From: Flaveria trinervia
Lineage: Eukaryota > Streptophyta > Magnoliopsida > Asterales > Asteraceae
NCBI GenBank assembly: GCA_025506515.1
Contig: CM046442.1
Coordinates: 65,667,438-65,731,437, forward strand
Reading direction: 5' to 3'
DNA length: 64,000 bases
The notes beneath the pieces are model-generated. The model saw only the letters and a program-made list of their open reading frames with translations, was not told the origin of the DNA and did no database searches. The position numbers and the translations under genes were made by a program. Below, piece after piece: positions 1 through 12,020 of this stretch (positions are counted from its first letter, which is position 1; each line of letters begins with the position of its first letter).

Positions 1-548
1 TATCATTCTGCCTGAGGTTTGACACAAAGGAGACCCACTTTTTTGGCAATCCATATGCGAAATTCGATACCTTGTCTTCCATGGACATAACAACTGCATG
101 AGTGTGCAACTCACTCATCAAGTGGTAGAAACGGTTGATAACGTCATCCAAGCTCTCCTTCCCATCGACGAAAAGTTATCAAACTCCTTTTTCAACGCTT
201 TAGCCTTTAGAGCCTTTAATGAAGCATTCCCTTCATACCGTGTTTCTCGAGCATCCCATAGCTTGTTTGCTTGCTTGTTCTCAGAAAACTGATGCAATAT
301 ATCCTTAGGAATGGACTGAGTTAGCAGAGCATATACTTCTTCTCTACATTGTACTTTACCTTGTGCCCATTAGTCATGCCCCCTAAGGTAAGTTTAACTC
401 CATTGGCTCCAACCGACACGCTATACCCTGTCTCTATTGATTCCCAAAGATTAGGGTGTAGTCCATTTAGGTAGATCTCGAACGTTTGCTTCCATTGTGG
501 GTAATCATCTAACATTATTAGCTTTGGAGGCTTATTGTGATTCCCCAC
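1..548 (-). pseudogene. gag of copia element X, N-terminal part, frameshifted
   Basis: Copia-type gag (UBN2 family), the capsid-like protein that packages element RNA in the cytoplasm. Translation starts at 548 and shows the family's opening pattern: a PPKL block, then D-YPQWKQTFEIYLNGL and an ESIETGY segment. The first frame stops at 321-323 after what looks like a 2-bp insertion. Homology resumes in another frame (IPKDILHQFSENKQ, then a KLWDA block near 265) and shifts again near 175. It continues to the window edge with a YGLPKKW segment typical of gag. The gene therefore has at least two frameshifts and is not functional. The 37 bases between its start and the S insertion are X leader. 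A small plus-strand frame at 98-292 is only the antisense of this gene. Confidence 0.78.
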
Positions 549-585
549 TTCATTTTCCAGAAGTAATAGATTCTGAATCCGTGAA

Positions 586-590
586 TCTCT
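586..590. repeat. Target-site duplication of element S, left copy (tctct)
   Basis: The five bases tctct directly precede the LTR start TGTTGCAC at 591. The same five bases directly follow the CA end of the right LTR at 22873-22877. This perfect 5-bp duplication is normal for copia integrase and fixes both element borders. Confidence 0.9.
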
Positions 591-669
591 TGTTGCACCC
601 TGAAAGGATCATACATGCCAACTCAATGGGTGAAATGATGATTGTTCAGGTGGAACTCCACAAGTCCAA

Positions 670-1035
670 GATGCAATGCGGATGAAGATATGCAAGAAAA
701 ATAACAAGTGTTATCTTCCGCATTAGTCAATGCGGAAGACAAAAATCTGATGCGGACAAGTGTTTACTCTTCCGCATTAACTAATGCGGAAGACACAATA
801 CTTATGCTGAACAAGTTACTCTTTCACATTGAGTAATGTGGAAGAACAAAAGAAGATGCGGACAAGACTTTGATCATCCGCATTGACAAATGCGGATGAC
901 TAACCAAATCCGCACAAGTATTTTTTCATCCGCATTAACCAATGTGGATGACCAACTTACTAATGTTCATGATCAAGTGGAAATGCAAATCAAGATTATC
1001 TCATCCGTAATTGTCAATGCGGATGAACAAGCAGA
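670..1035. repeat. Inverted-repeat array (GCGGATGA / TCATCCGC type) in the S 5' LTR
   Basis: Repeated pairs of CTTCCGCATT and AATGCGGAAG (or CATCCGCATT and AATGCGGATGA) are separated by 4-10 bases, so each pair can fold as a hairpin. Pairs are visible near 714, 763, 877, 929 and 1007. The array lies just upstream of the TATA box in U3. A matching array is in the 3' LTR, and a related one lies inside the element at 16880-17545. Confidence 0.8.
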
Positions 1036-1118
1036 GATGCACATCAAGACTTAGACTAGTTTCTGATGTAATAGGTTAGGGATAGTTTAGTCATTTTGTA
1101 AAGGCACCTTGTCTTGTC

Positions 1119-1126
1119 TATAAATA
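1119..1126 (+). promoter_or_regulatory. TATA box of the S 5' LTR
   Basis: TATAAATA lies 84 bases downstream of the inverted-repeat array and about 230 bases (net of element A) before the LTR end, a normal place for the U3/R border. The 3' LTR has TATAAAAA at the equivalent site (22647-22654). Confidence 0.6.
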
Positions 1127-1197
1127 GAATAGTTTACCTCGTACTGAGGTGACGGTTGACAGATACAGGATTTTGTTGTAATTATTCTCTGTAATTT

Positions 1198-2152
1198 TGA
1201 AGGGTTTGTTAGAACACTAAAACATAGTTTAACCATTCAAACTTTCTGAAAATGCAGTGGATGTAAATATAGCTTTATAAACTTGTTAATAAGCAGAAAA
1301 TTTGTTCTTTAGGTGACCATATTAGTGTATAAAACAAACCCATTTTACAAGGATCATTTATGTGAATAGACAAGCAAGGAAAACATGAAACAACATTATG
1401 GACAGCCATAAAGAAGCTGCCATAAACTACATTGCAGCAACAAAACAAGATCGAAATAGATGAAGATGATGATTCTTTTGAGTGATTAATCTTCAAAAGA
1501 GAAGGCCTCAAATCCGTGATACCCCAAGCCCTTCAAACACCTTGCTTGTTATGTTGCTACACCCAAAAGAACCTCTTCTTTTGCTTCACTAGAACTCGAA
1601 ATTTCAACCCCAATATTTCTGCTCCAAGCTCGAAATTATGCAACCAAGTTGAGAGAGTTTCTAGTGTGTGTGAGAGAGAGTCTTAGGAGAGTTGATTATG
1701 GTGTGTTGCATAAGTTAAGTCATACAAGAACCAAGACAAAAGGGGGTCTCCCAATGCCCCTTGGGCGGCCGTAACTTTCAAATAAAAATGGGTTTTCCCA
1801 CACTTTTTATTTTTATATAGTTGCACTCTTTTATTAATTCATGTTATAAAATTAAAAGCTAGTTGTAATTTTATAACACAACACTCTTTTATAAGTCATT
1901 ATAACCATTTTAAATAATGAAACAAATAAATCTCTCTTGAACAAAATCATCCATATAATTTTGTTCTAACACAAAAGCAATATTTAGAAAACCAATTTTC
2001 TAAATTAGGTGTCTATATTTGTTGCATGATCCTATCATCAAACAAATATTTGATGGTGTTTGTATAACTTGTTATTGGGTATGACCTGACTTGGATTATA
2101 ACGCATTAACCACATCAATCTTATATGTGTCTTGGGCATATAAGATCCAATA
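1198..2152 (-). repeat. 3' LTR of element A
   Basis: Nearly identical to 8381-9330. On the minus strand it begins TATTGGATC and ends CCCTTCA. The first 40 bases of U3 contain an inverted repeat (arms 2118-2127 and 2137-2146, perfect 10-bp match) that recurs in all family members. Confidence 0.88.
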
Positions 2153-2944
2153 ATCTCCCACTTGCACAAGATTCATAGAAGATTGATGTAAATTGTAAAT
2201 ACCGCCTAACAACGGTTTACTACCCTTAATACGTATGACTAAGTGCCATTCAATAACATCATCCTCTTCAAGTACCATACTTGAAATGTTTTTAGGTGAA
2301 TTAATCATCTATCCTTTCGTCACAGATGTCATGTTAAATCCAAGGACACAGAATGATCATTCCTTGTTGATTTAACTTAATCAGGCCTTAGACATCTAAC
2401 TCTCAACGAATAAGAGGAACAAATTCCATCTTGACTACATACGTTTCTCACAAACACCTCGTGTCATGCCTGAACATACCCTTATGCACTGTCCACTATT
2501 TCAGGACAGTGAAGAATAAGCTCAAGGTATAACACTTGGTGAATATCAAAACCCATATGTATCTCAGGTCTGAGGATACCAAATGATATTCGCCTTTACT
2601 CAAATTTACTTATGATCAATCAAAAGATTCCATGTAGTAATATTTGAGATGCAGGTCTGTCCAATATTTGCATCCCACAATATCCATGAACCTTGGTAGC
2701 AACCCATTGCTCTATATTCATCCTTATGTATATCAACCAATCCAAGTTCATAATAGTCTTACCCTCATACTTGTTCCCACAAGTTTGAACGACTACGGAC
2801 TTTTAGAGTGAATATTTTACTCATGGATTAAACATGCTAAATTGGAACATTAATTGAAACATTATAACCAAGTAATTTTATTCAAATAAAGAGTTCCACA
2901 TATCCAAATACAAAATTTACATATCAATTCCAATCACTAGAATA
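2153..2944 (-). other. 3' untranslated region and polypurine tract of element A
   Basis: This is the roughly 790-base non-coding stretch between the RNase H end and the 3' LTR. On the minus strand AAGTGGGAGATTA directly abuts the LTR and is the plus-strand primer tract; the same tract precedes the 3' LTRs of C (56522) and E (42060). The remainder is homologous to 41307-42060 in E and 55760-56520 in C and has no coding potential. Confidence 0.75.
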
Positions 2945-4480
2945 TCAAAGTCCCATGGCACAAGAATGACATTCATGCTTTGCCTTTTCAAGGAGCTTCG
3001 TGAGAGGATCTGCAATGTTTTGATCCGTGTGAACTTTGCGAATACATACCTTTCCCTTTTCAACTTCATCTCGTATGTAGTTGAATCTCCGCTTAATGTG
3101 CCTAGTCTTTTGATCAGCATGAGGTTCCTTGATTTGAGCAATCGCACCCTCATTGTCACAAAAGATCTCTAGGGGGTCCTGAATGGAAGGGACAACCCCG
3201 AGATCGGCAATGAATTTCTTTAACCATGCAGCTTCTTGAGCTGCCAATGAGGCGGCGACGTATTCTGATTCTGTAGTTGATAGAGCCACCACATCCTGTT
3301 TGGAGCTTTTCCAAGAGACCGCTTATCCATTCAGAATGAAAATATATCCCGATTGCGACCGAGAATCATCACGATCGGTTTGGAAACTCGCATCCGTGTA
3401 ACCCTTTACAACGAGTTCCTCATCACCAGATCCATAGATTAAGAACATATCTCTTGTCCTCCTTAGGTACTTAAGTATGTTCTTGATAGCCATCCAATGA
3501 CTGCTTCCAGGATTTTGCTGGTAACGGCTTGTCATGCTCAAGGCGAATGACACGTCCGGTCTAGTGCATATCATTGCATACATGATGGATCCAATAGCAG
3601 ATGCATATGGGATTGCCTTCATTTTATCTTGCACATCCTTTGAGCTTGGAGATTGAGTTGTACTCAATATCGTTCCTCTTTGAATAGGTACGGTACATTT
3701 CTTAGAGTTTCCATCTTGAACATTTTCAAGATCTTATCAATGTATGCACTTTGATTCAAACCAATCAACCGCCTTGATCTATCCCTATAGATCTTTATTC
3801 CCAGAATGTAGGCGGCTTCACCAAGATCCTTAATGGAAAAACAACTTCCAAGCCAGGTTTTTACACCTTCCAGGGTTGGAATGTCATTTCCAAATAGTAG
3901 TATGTCATCAACATACAATACTAGGAAAGTTATTGTGCTTCCCACTAGCCTTCTTATACACACAAGCCTCATCAGCATTTTTGATGAAGCCAAATTTCTT
4001 TACCTCCTCATAAAAATGATGATTCCAGCTTCTCGATGCTTGTTTCAATCTATAGATTGATTTCTTTAACTTGCATACTTTATTAGGATGTTTTGGATTG
4101 ACAAAACCTTCAGGCAGAACCATATAAACATCTTCCTCAAGATATCCATTTAGGAAGGCGGTTTTGACATCCATTTGCCAAATCTCATAATCATAATGAG
4201 AAGCTATGGCAAACAATATCCTTATAGACTTTAGCATCGCAACAGGTGAGAAGGTTTCATCATAATCATCCCCTTGAGTTTGAGTGAAACCCTTCGCTAC
4301 AAGTCTAGCTTTATAAGTATCCAAGTTTCCATGCATATCGGTTTTCTTCTTGAAAACCCACTTACTTCCAACTACCTTGGAATTAAGAGGTGGTATAACA
4401 AGTTCCCAAACTTGATTGTCATACATGGATTGCATCTCAACGTTCATGGCCTCAAGCCATTTATCACAATCCAAATTGGA
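2945..4480 (-). pseudogene. Reverse transcriptase and RNase H of element A
   Basis: Copies element RNA into cDNA and degrades the RNA strand. RT (RVT_2) starts near 4460 with the WLEAMNVEMQ block, followed by WVFKKK, KARLVAKGF and the catalytic WQMDVKTAFLNG segment. The first frame breaks near 3910-3990. The YVDD active site follows in the next frame (about 3920). A second shift near 3665 leads to the IGSIMYAM block and then SGYIF. A stop near 3320 precedes RNase H, which has ALSTTESEYVA, DNEGAI and the terminal HTDQNIADPLTK. All expected motifs are present, so the gene was complete and is broken by about two frameshifts and one nonsense codon. Related copies are in C (54240-55758) and E (39830-41300). 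Confidence 0.88.
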
Positions 4481-4499
4481 CACTGCATCATGGTATGTG

Positions 4500-5640
4500 G
4501 TTGGTTCATCTGAATCTACCACATAGCATCCATCCATGAAAAATCCATATCTTTCAGGTGGATTACTAATTCTATCACTTCTGCGAACGTTTTGTGTGTA
4601 TTGATCAACCATTTGATCATCTTCAACATCCTCATGTTGAGTGCTAGTTTCAACCAAACGTGCATTGGGTTGTGGTTTTTGACCCTCTTCAAGGTCCACT
4701 GTTCTACTGCCAGCTTCTTCCATAAGGAACTTTGCTTCTAAGAACTCACCCTTTCTGGCAACAAACACCTTTTGTTCCAGTGGATCATAGAAATAATATC
4801 CCATAGAATCTCTAGGATATCCAACAAAGATACACTTGGTGGATCGGACTTCCAATTTGTTTGGGGTGGGAGTCTTAACATAAGCCTCACATCCCCAAAC
4901 CCTTAAGTATGATAGGGATGGAACTCTTCCATGACATATCTCAAAAGGTGTCGTTTCCACCTTTTTGGTTGGGGCCATATTTAGAATACGGGCCGCGGAG
5001 AGCAAAGCAAAACCCCAAAATGATAGAGGTAATGTGCTTCTAGCCATCATAGATCGGACCATATCCAATAAGGTTCGATTCCTTCTCTCAGACACACCAT
5101 TGTGTTGTGGTGTTCCAGGTTGAGTAAGTTGTGAGACAATCCCACAACTCTTAAGATGATCTTGGAAAGCATCACTTAGGTATTCACCTCCTCTGTCGGT
5201 ACGGAGAACTTTAATTGACTTGTTGAGTTGATTTTCCACCTCATTCTTGAAGATTTTGAACATTTCAAAAGCTTCATCTTTGTGTCTTAATTAGTACACA
5301 TACCCATAGCGACTATAATCGTCGGTAAAGGTAATGAAGTATCTTTCACCATTCCTAGTCATTGGCTTAAAAGGACCACATACATCCGAATGTATGATTC
5401 CTAATAAATCTTTTGCCCTTTCGTTAGTTCCACTAAAGGGTGCTTTAGTCATTTTACCTTGTAAACGAGATTCACAAACATCAAATGAATCACATTCATT
5501 TGTTTTTAAAAGACCATTCTTTTAAAGTGTTTGTAAACGTTTCTTGTTTATATGGCCAAGACGACAATGCCAAAGATAGGTATCACTCAAGTCCAACTTG
5601 AGTTTCTTGGTGTTAGTTTGGTACAATGAACTATTTAAAG
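4500..5640 (-). pseudogene. Integrase of element A (zinc-binding and catalytic core)
   Basis: Inserts element cDNA into the chromosome. The GAG-pre-integrase zinc motif (LWHCRLGHINKK, then downstream C-x2-C) lies around 5470-5600. The core follows with TDDYSRY, then the LRTDRGGEYLSDAF block and GTPQHNGVSERRNRTLLDM, giving the D-D-E residues. A stop interrupts the frame near 5291, just before the 451-residue open stretch that starts at 5263. A further shift separates this part from protease near 5784. The C-terminal part includes RVWGCEAYVK and FVGY, typical of copia integrase. An acidic linker (about 4560-4700) leads into RT. Confidence 0.87.
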
Positions 5641-5766
5641 TATTTTCATGAACCAATTCATAAATACCATTAATGGGAATAGCTTTAAAATAGAATATAC
5701 CATTAAAAGAAACATGAATATCTTGTTCAACAAATGATAATACATATCCAAATTGTTTTAACAGGG

Positions 5767-6936
5767 CTACAGAGATAATATTCTAGTCAAACTAGGAGCA
5801 TACAAAACATTGTTCAAAATCACTTCCAAACCATTTGGAAGTTTCAAGATGTAGTCACCATGGGCTTCAACTTGAACTTTAGCCCCATTGCCCATGTAGA
5901 GGCTTACATCCCCTTTCTTGAAGTCACTACTTCTTTCAAACCCCTGCAACAAATTGCAAATGTGAGTTCCACATCCGGTATCTAATACCCATGTGTTAGA
6001 GGATATCATGTTTAAATCAATATGGATCATGTATATTGTACCTGAGGTCTTCCCGGCATCCCTCTTTGCTTTCAACTCTTGGAGATGGACAGGACAATTC
6101 CTTGCCCAATGTCCAATCTCCCCACACTTGAAGCATGGGTCGTTAGTAGCAACTTTTTGCTTTTTCTCTTGTGGTTTGGGTGGCACCCTTGCCACCCCTT
6201 TCCCTTTTCCCCAAGCGGGTCCCTTACCCTTTGCAACCTTTGCCTTGGGTGCGGGACGAGGCCTTTTATTGTTCCCACCTTCATTGATGGTGAGAACGGG
6301 TAGAACCCTTTTACCCATGGCCGCCTCGGCCGTTTTGAGCATTGAGTGAAGCTCACCAATGCTTTTGTCCCATGCATTCATGTTGTAGTTCAACACGAAT
6401 GTCTAGAACTTCTTGGTAAGGCCATTTAGGATCAAATCCGTGGCCAATTCCTTCGAGATGGGACAATTTAGCCTCTCGTGGCGGTCAATGTGACTTTTCA
6501 TCTTAAGTACATAAGATGAAACAGATTGGTTGTCGTCCATACGACATGCATGGAGTGCTCGAACCGTTTCGAAGCGCTCAACCCTTGCTTGCTGTTGGAA
6601 TGTTTCCTTTAGTTGGGTTATCATGTCGTAAGCTCCGTGGTGTTCATACTCCTTTTGGAGATCTGGAGTCAGGCTCGCTAGCATGAGACAAGACACTTGG
6701 ACGGAGTCCTTAGTGTATTTCAGCCAATCGTTATAGGCCTCCTCATCATCCTCGCTAGGTTGATCGGGGATAGGGTCGTCTAAAACATACGATCTTCTCT
6801 CTTGCTTGAGAACGATTCTCAAGTTTCGATACCAATTGATGAAGTTGTTATGATTTAGACGTTCCTTTTGGAGGATCGCTCGTAGAGATTGGTTGGACGC
6901 GGATGAGTTATCGGAATTGTCATTATTTGAGGCCAT
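5767..6936 (-). pseudogene. gag, zinc knuckle and protease of element A
   Basis: Gag starts at the ATG at 6936 (MASNNDNSDN). It has the family's LNHNNFINWYRNLRIVLKQE block and the YDMITQLKETFQQQARVERFETVRAL segment of copia gag. One nonsense codon at 6403-6405 splits the frame, and the same frame continues from 6396. A basic region then leads to the CCHC knuckle CFKCGEIGHWARNC (about 6090-6130), which binds RNA. The protease active site follows as WVLDTGCGTHIC (about 5965-6000), so the catalytic aspartate is intact. The frame is lost near 5784. Gag and pol were originally one reading frame, as usual in copia. Confidence 0.9.
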
Positions 6937-8380
6937 CTACAAAATTTTAACAAAGTTTTATTTTAGTATTTTCGATATTGTAATTTTAATAATAAATGCC
7001 TTTTAAGGTCTTTTCATATTAAAATCTAGAACCCAACATCACATTTAAATTGTGGTTAGGTGACCTTTATCCCACGATTTAAATTAATAAGGTGGTCAGC
7101 GTTTGACGATTGCAACCATTTGCAATTTCTAGAAATATGGGATCGACTTGAAACATCATATGTAAAGTCGTCATGTTAATCCCATCAACACCATTTGGAA
7201 ACCACACCGTAGGTGATCCATTTGACATGGTTTGCAAATCAAGATACCCTACTTACACCTACATGTGAGTTTGCCAAAACAAGTGGTTAGGTGACCTTTA
7301 TCCCACAAATAAGGCATTCTCACCTCAAGTCACAAGTTCCCTCAAAATGGTTAGGTGACCTTTATCCCACTAAGAGTTCCAAGTGACTCAAGTGTTGTGT
7401 AAAAGGACGGTGTTGATCTTGTTTTTCAAATGTTTAGAGGTTTCATAATTCTAGTTTAGAAAACTCTATGTACTTGTATTTGCATGCTTTCAAATACAAG
7501 GTACCCTATGGTTCTTTGATAAAACCAATTTTAATCTTTAAAATCATTAAATCATTTTAATAACCTTTTATAAACTTTTAAGAACCATCAATTTTCAGCT
7601 TGTTAAGTTTGTTAATGAGTTTGTTATTAATATCCAAATATCAACCAAACAATCAAACAACAAACAATCAACCAAGCATAAACATAAACAACCATATGTG
7701 CATATGTGCATAACCATAGCATCTAAAGTGGTCCACACTTGTTTGCCATCACAAGTGTGGTCCATAGGACATTCCTAAGGGTCACAAACAAGCAAATAGA
7801 GAACTTCCAAAAGCCTCCCACTTGAAACCGCATCCAAAATGCTCCATGTTTCTTTCATGACCTTCCTTTGTGCTTCCAATGTGTATGTCTTCATATTACA
7901 AGATATAAAGTCCTAATACAAGATATCTAGTAAAATGAAAATACACCTAATCTTTTATTACAACCCAATAATAAATAAATTACATTTGAAACAAAGCACA
8001 AACAACAAATAATACAACCCAATTGAATGAATGAATACAACCATCACAAACACAAGGTCAATGGCTAGGTTATGCACTAAAACAAGCATCTATCATAACA
8101 TCCAAAATATAATGAAAACCCCACTTAAAACCAAGACACTTCAGCCAACATAAACTGAAATTTCGGGTTTTATTTTGTCCAAACAAAACAAATAACAAAC
8201 ATGTATATCTTTCAAAGTTTAATCACAAGCATGTGTGATATGACTTTGAAAGATTGGGGTTTCATATCATATGAACTTAGCAGCCCAAAATCAGCCTATA
8301 CTAAGTTTATTATCTTTCCTTAAAACCAATTTTAAAGACAAAACAAGCAAGTCATCCACATAACCGGCTCTTGATGTCGT
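6937..8380 (-). other. Untranslated leader of element A with primer-binding site
   Basis: This is 1.44 kb without coding potential between the 5' LTR and gag. On the minus strand the primer site directly after the LTR reads ACGACATCAAGAGCCGG (8380-8364). It corresponds to TGGCATCTAGAGCC in the sister copies and is only a partial match to the usual initiator-Met site TGGTATCAGAGC. A 20-nt motif occurs three times at 7053-7370. Homologous leaders occur in B, C and E. Confidence 0.7.
7053..7370. repeat. Threefold leader motif of element A
   Basis: The plus-strand sequence GGTTAGGTGACCTTTATCCC (part of a 23-base repeat) occurs at 7053-7075, 7284-7306 and 7348-7370. The same three copies, with nearly the same spacing, occur in B (26269, 26500, 26564) and, on the other strand, in C and E. 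They lie between the primer site and the gag start. Confidence 0.85.
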
Positions 8381-9330
8381 TGAAGGGTTTGTTAGAACAC
8401 TAAAACATAGTTTAACCATTCAAACTTTCTGAAAACGCAGCGGATGTAAATATAGCTTTATAAACTTGTTAATAAGCAGAAAATTTGTTCTTTAGGTGAC
8501 CATATTAGTGTATAAAACAAACCCATTTTACAAGGATCATTTATGTGAATAGACAAGCAAGGAAAACATAAAACAGCATTATGGACAGCCATAAAGAAGT
8601 TGCCATAAACTACCTTGCAGCAACAAAACAAGATCGAAATAGATGAAGATGATGATGCTTTTGAGTGACTAATCTTCAAAAGAGAAGGCCTCAAATCCGT
8701 GATACCCCAAGCCCTTCAAACACCTTCCTTGTTAGGTTGCTACACCCAAAAGAACCTCTTCTTTTGCTTCACTAGAACTCGAAATTTCAACCCCAATATT
8801 TCTGCTCCAAGCTCGAAATTATGCAGCCAAGTTGAGAGAGTTTCTAGTGTGTGTGAGAGAGAGTCTTAGGAGAGTTGATTATGGTGTGTTGCATAAGTTC
8901 AGTCATACAAGAACCAAGACAAAAGGGGGTCTCCCAATGCCCCTTGGGCGGCCGCAACTTTCAAATAAAAATGGGTTTTCCCACACTTTTTATTTTGTAT
9001 TAGTTGCACTCTTTTATTAATTCATGTTATAAAATTAAAAGCTAGTTGTAATTTTATAACACAACACTCTTTTATAAGTCATTATCTAACCATTTTAAAT
9101 AATGAAACAAATAAATCTCTCTTGAACAAAATCATCCATATATTTTGTTCTAACACAAAAGCAATATTTAGAAAACCAATTTTCTAAATTAGGTGTCTAT
9201 ATTTGTTGCATGATCCTATCATTAAACAAATATTTGATGGTGTTTGTATAACTTGTTATTGGGTATGACCTGACTTGGATCATAACGCACTAACCACATC
9301 AATCTTATATGTGTCTTGGGCATATAAGAT
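8381..9330 (-). repeat. 5' LTR of element A
   Basis: About 98% like 1198-2152 by eye. At its outer end it runs ...CATATAAGAT and then directly into S LTR sequence (GTCAACATTC). The final CCAACA and the expected aattt duplication are absent, so a deletion of roughly ten bases removed the junction. Confidence 0.88.
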
Positions 9331-9492
9331 GTCAACATTCATATATCAATGTAACAAAATTTGTGAGTAATTTTCTTGCTTGATTGTTCTTCGATTGTTT
9401 GTTTCCGCCACTCAATCGTTGACTTGATTATTATATTCGATTCTCAGTAAGAATATCACTCTTACTAAAACCCAGTCAATTGGTATCAAAGC
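9331..9492 (+). repeat. 5' LTR of S, second part, and primer-binding site
   Basis: 9331-9478 matches 22728-22872, the end of the 3' LTR (with ...AAAACCCAGTCA). Two bases later TGGTATCAAAGC (9481-9492) is the primer-binding site for initiator Met tRNA, with one mismatch to the usual TGGTATCAGAGC. Confidence 0.88.
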
Positions 9493-9726
9493 TTTGGCTC
9501 TCAATTCTCTTTCAGATGTGCGCACAGACTGAATAGAACTCGATTGATCTGATAATCAAGTTGCTAGTAGTAGATATCATCATCTCTACTTAGCAAACAA
9601 CAAGAATTCTCCTATCACACAGCAAGAACACTCATTCTGAACCTCAACAGAACTGCTTGAACAATTTGGACTCATCAAACATAATCAATCTTAAAATCAA
9701 CTAAATCTATACTTACACAAATCAAC

Positions 9727-11813
9727 ATGGAGAATACGGTTTAGAAATTATATCACAGGTGTAGATCCTGACTTTTGGATCTCAATATGTAAGGGTCCAC
9801 ATATTCCTGTTACTTTATCAACAACTCAAGTTGTACTGTACAAGACTGCTAGAATACCAATTGAAGACTTAACTTTAGATGAAGATGACTATAAGAAAAT
9901 CAAAATTGATCTTAAAGCATACTCTATTTTGACTCAAGCACTCAAAATGGATGTGCTGAAAAGATTGGAAAAATATGGAACTGCTAAAGTTGTTAGGGAT
10001 GCTCTCAAAATTATGTGTGAATGTAGTAGTGAAGTTGCTGAAATTAACAAAGACAAGCTGGTCAATCAGTATGAAACCTTCCATCACACCAAAGGAGAAT
10101 CCATATCAAAACAACTGCACATATTTGTACTGTTGGTCAATGACTTGGAAATTATGGGTGTTTCATACAACATTAAAGAACTCAACAAGAAAGTGCTACA
10201 CAGTCTACCTGAAAGCTGGAAGCAAAATGTCATAATGTTGAAAAATACTCTTGATCTTGAGAGTACCACTCTAGACATTATGATAGCCAAGATTGAAGAT
10301 TTGGAACTTGATAAACGAAGCAGAAATCTGAGTGGGCCAAGAGTGATTGAAGCCTACAAATTTCCTTGAGAATCACATTGTATTGAAAATGCTTTCATCA
10401 CAGAGGAAGATGACTTCATCTCATCAAGAGATTAAATGAACAATACTTGGTTCATTGCATCTCCCTCATTCAATCACCATTCAACTTCAGCACAAGCATC
10501 AAAAGTCTCCACAGCACCTCCAATCTCTCGAGAAGACTTAAAATCAGAAGAGCAAAACACAACCTACAATGCCTTTGTTGCAAGTTTTGAAGCATATCTT
10601 AGGGGAAGACCTACTTCAGCCATTTAATACAAGAAGATTTAGAAGAATTAGATCCTGATGATGTTATGGAAATGGATCTACAGTGGCAAATGGCAATGAT
10701 TGCAATGAGAGCAAAGAAATTCTTCAGAAAAGGAAGAAAATTGAGCCAGAATGAGAACACAAAGCTTGGATATGACAAATCCAAGGTAAAATGCTTTAAC
10801 TGTGGAATGACTGGTCATTTCTCAAGAGAGTGCAATGCTCCTAAAAGACCCAACCATTCAAGGAACTCTCCTGGTCAATCATCCTCACAGCCCAATTCAA
10901 GCTATCACTCAAACAATCATCAACAACAGTACCATCATTCTCATCATCAACAAACAAACCAGAATCAACCACAACTAACAAATAAGCCCATGCAAGCAGT
11001 CAGCCTTCTGCCAGTGCCCTTGTGATAAAAAAAGATGGGATATGTGACTGGAGTGTGTATGCTAAGGAAGTCAAGCCTCAATTCCAGAATCATGCTCTCA
11101 TGGCTCATATCAATGATGGACCATCTATAATGCCTACTGAGGTAAAAACTAACCTTTGTAGTGAGAAATGCATAAATGAATTACAAGAGTATAAAGAACA
11201 TAATGATAAACTGGTAGATAAATTTAAAGAAGAAAAGGTGAAGTCAGAAATGATGAAGAGAGAACCAAAAAGTGTTGAAATCAAAATCAAATCTCTTATT
11301 TCTGACATAGAAAAATTGCATGGTGAGAAATACAATCTTGCAGCTGAAAATGAGCTACTTACTGAAAAGTTAGCTCAAGCTAAAGCTCAACAATCTATGA
11401 CTGAAGTGAAACTTTAAAAGTTTCAAATGTCTTTAGTCAAGCTGCAAGAAATGCTGGATTCACAAAAGGATCCAAAGGACATGTCAGGGATGGGGTATAA
11501 TTCATGTCCTCCACCATACAATGACAATTACACTGTCATGCCTGACTCTGTATCACTCTCTGAATCAATTGAACCTAAAATTATGGAACCTAAATCAGAA
11601 GTGAAACAAGTGACAAATCCTCAAAACAAACCTGATGTTTATTTTGAAACCAATGAGAACAAAATCAAGTTAGGACACCAAATCAAAATCAAAGAGTGTT
11701 CTGACAAGATAGTGATTGTCAAAAAACCATCAAGCCCTATAAAAGCAGTTGTACCTTTTATAAATTCATACCTTCTGTTTTACAAGGGAAAAAGAAATAT
11801 GTCAAAACAGTGA
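9727..11813 (+). pseudogene. gag of S (long SIRE-type gag with coiled coil)
   Basis: Nucleocapsid precursor. A candidate ATG at 9727 meets a stop after five codons. The homologous frame runs from about 9743 (VDPDFW...KGPHIP) through a helical gag domain to 10369. After stops near 10370 and 10624, a zinc knuckle CFNCGMTGHFSREC (about 10790-10832) and a Gln/His/Asn-rich stretch follow, ending at 11025. The next frame (11022-11417) is strongly Lys/Glu-rich with heptads (EYKEHNDKLVDKFKEEK, AENELLTEKLAQAKAQ), a predicted coiled coil of about 90 residues. A stop separates it from 11427-11813. Long gag with coiled coil after the knuckle is typical of SIRE/Maximus. At least four breaks make it non-functional. 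Confidence 0.82.
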
Positions 11814-12020
11814 AACCCACTACTGAGAGTAGTTCTGATAATGAGATTGTATCTCCACAAAATTCAAGCAAATCAGAAAAGGTTTCACTCAAAAAGAAAA
11901 CCAACTATAAAACTGAGTTCAACACACAAAACTTCATCACACCCACAGTCATCCAAATTAAGGTAGGGAGTTGGGTTTGATATCTGTAATAAAGAACATG
12001 TTGACTAGTTTGAGAAAGAG

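Larger units (their letters stand above)
591..1197 (+). repeat. 5' LTR of S, first part (interrupted by A)
   Basis: Matches 22121 to about 22727 of the 3' LTR with scattered substitutions. It contains an array of inverted repeats built on GCGGA (about 670-1035), then a TATA box at 1119. It breaks at 1197, where element A begins. The rest of this LTR is at 9331-9478. Confidence 0.9.
1198..9330 (-). mobile_element. Copia element A, nested in the S 5' LTR
   Basis: Minus-strand element with LTRs of 955 and 950 bp that differ by only about 2% by eye. Its internal region encodes gag, protease, integrase, RT and RNase H in copia order. Left flank 1193-1197 is aattt. The expected duplicate on the right is missing, because the right LTR lacks its last few bases and joins S sequence directly at 9331. 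It is the best preserved gag-pol of its family here, with a handful of stops and frameshifts. Its LTRs are more alike than those of S, consistent with later insertion. Confidence 0.88.

Noticed and set aside
98..292. Plus-strand frame of 64 codons
   Set aside because: Antisense of the X gag gene, whose minus-strand homology is clear.
670..1035. Palindromic repeats as a CRISPR array or rho-independent terminators
   Set aside because: Spacers are short and degenerate, location is LTR U3 of a plant element, and there are no T-runs after the hairpins.
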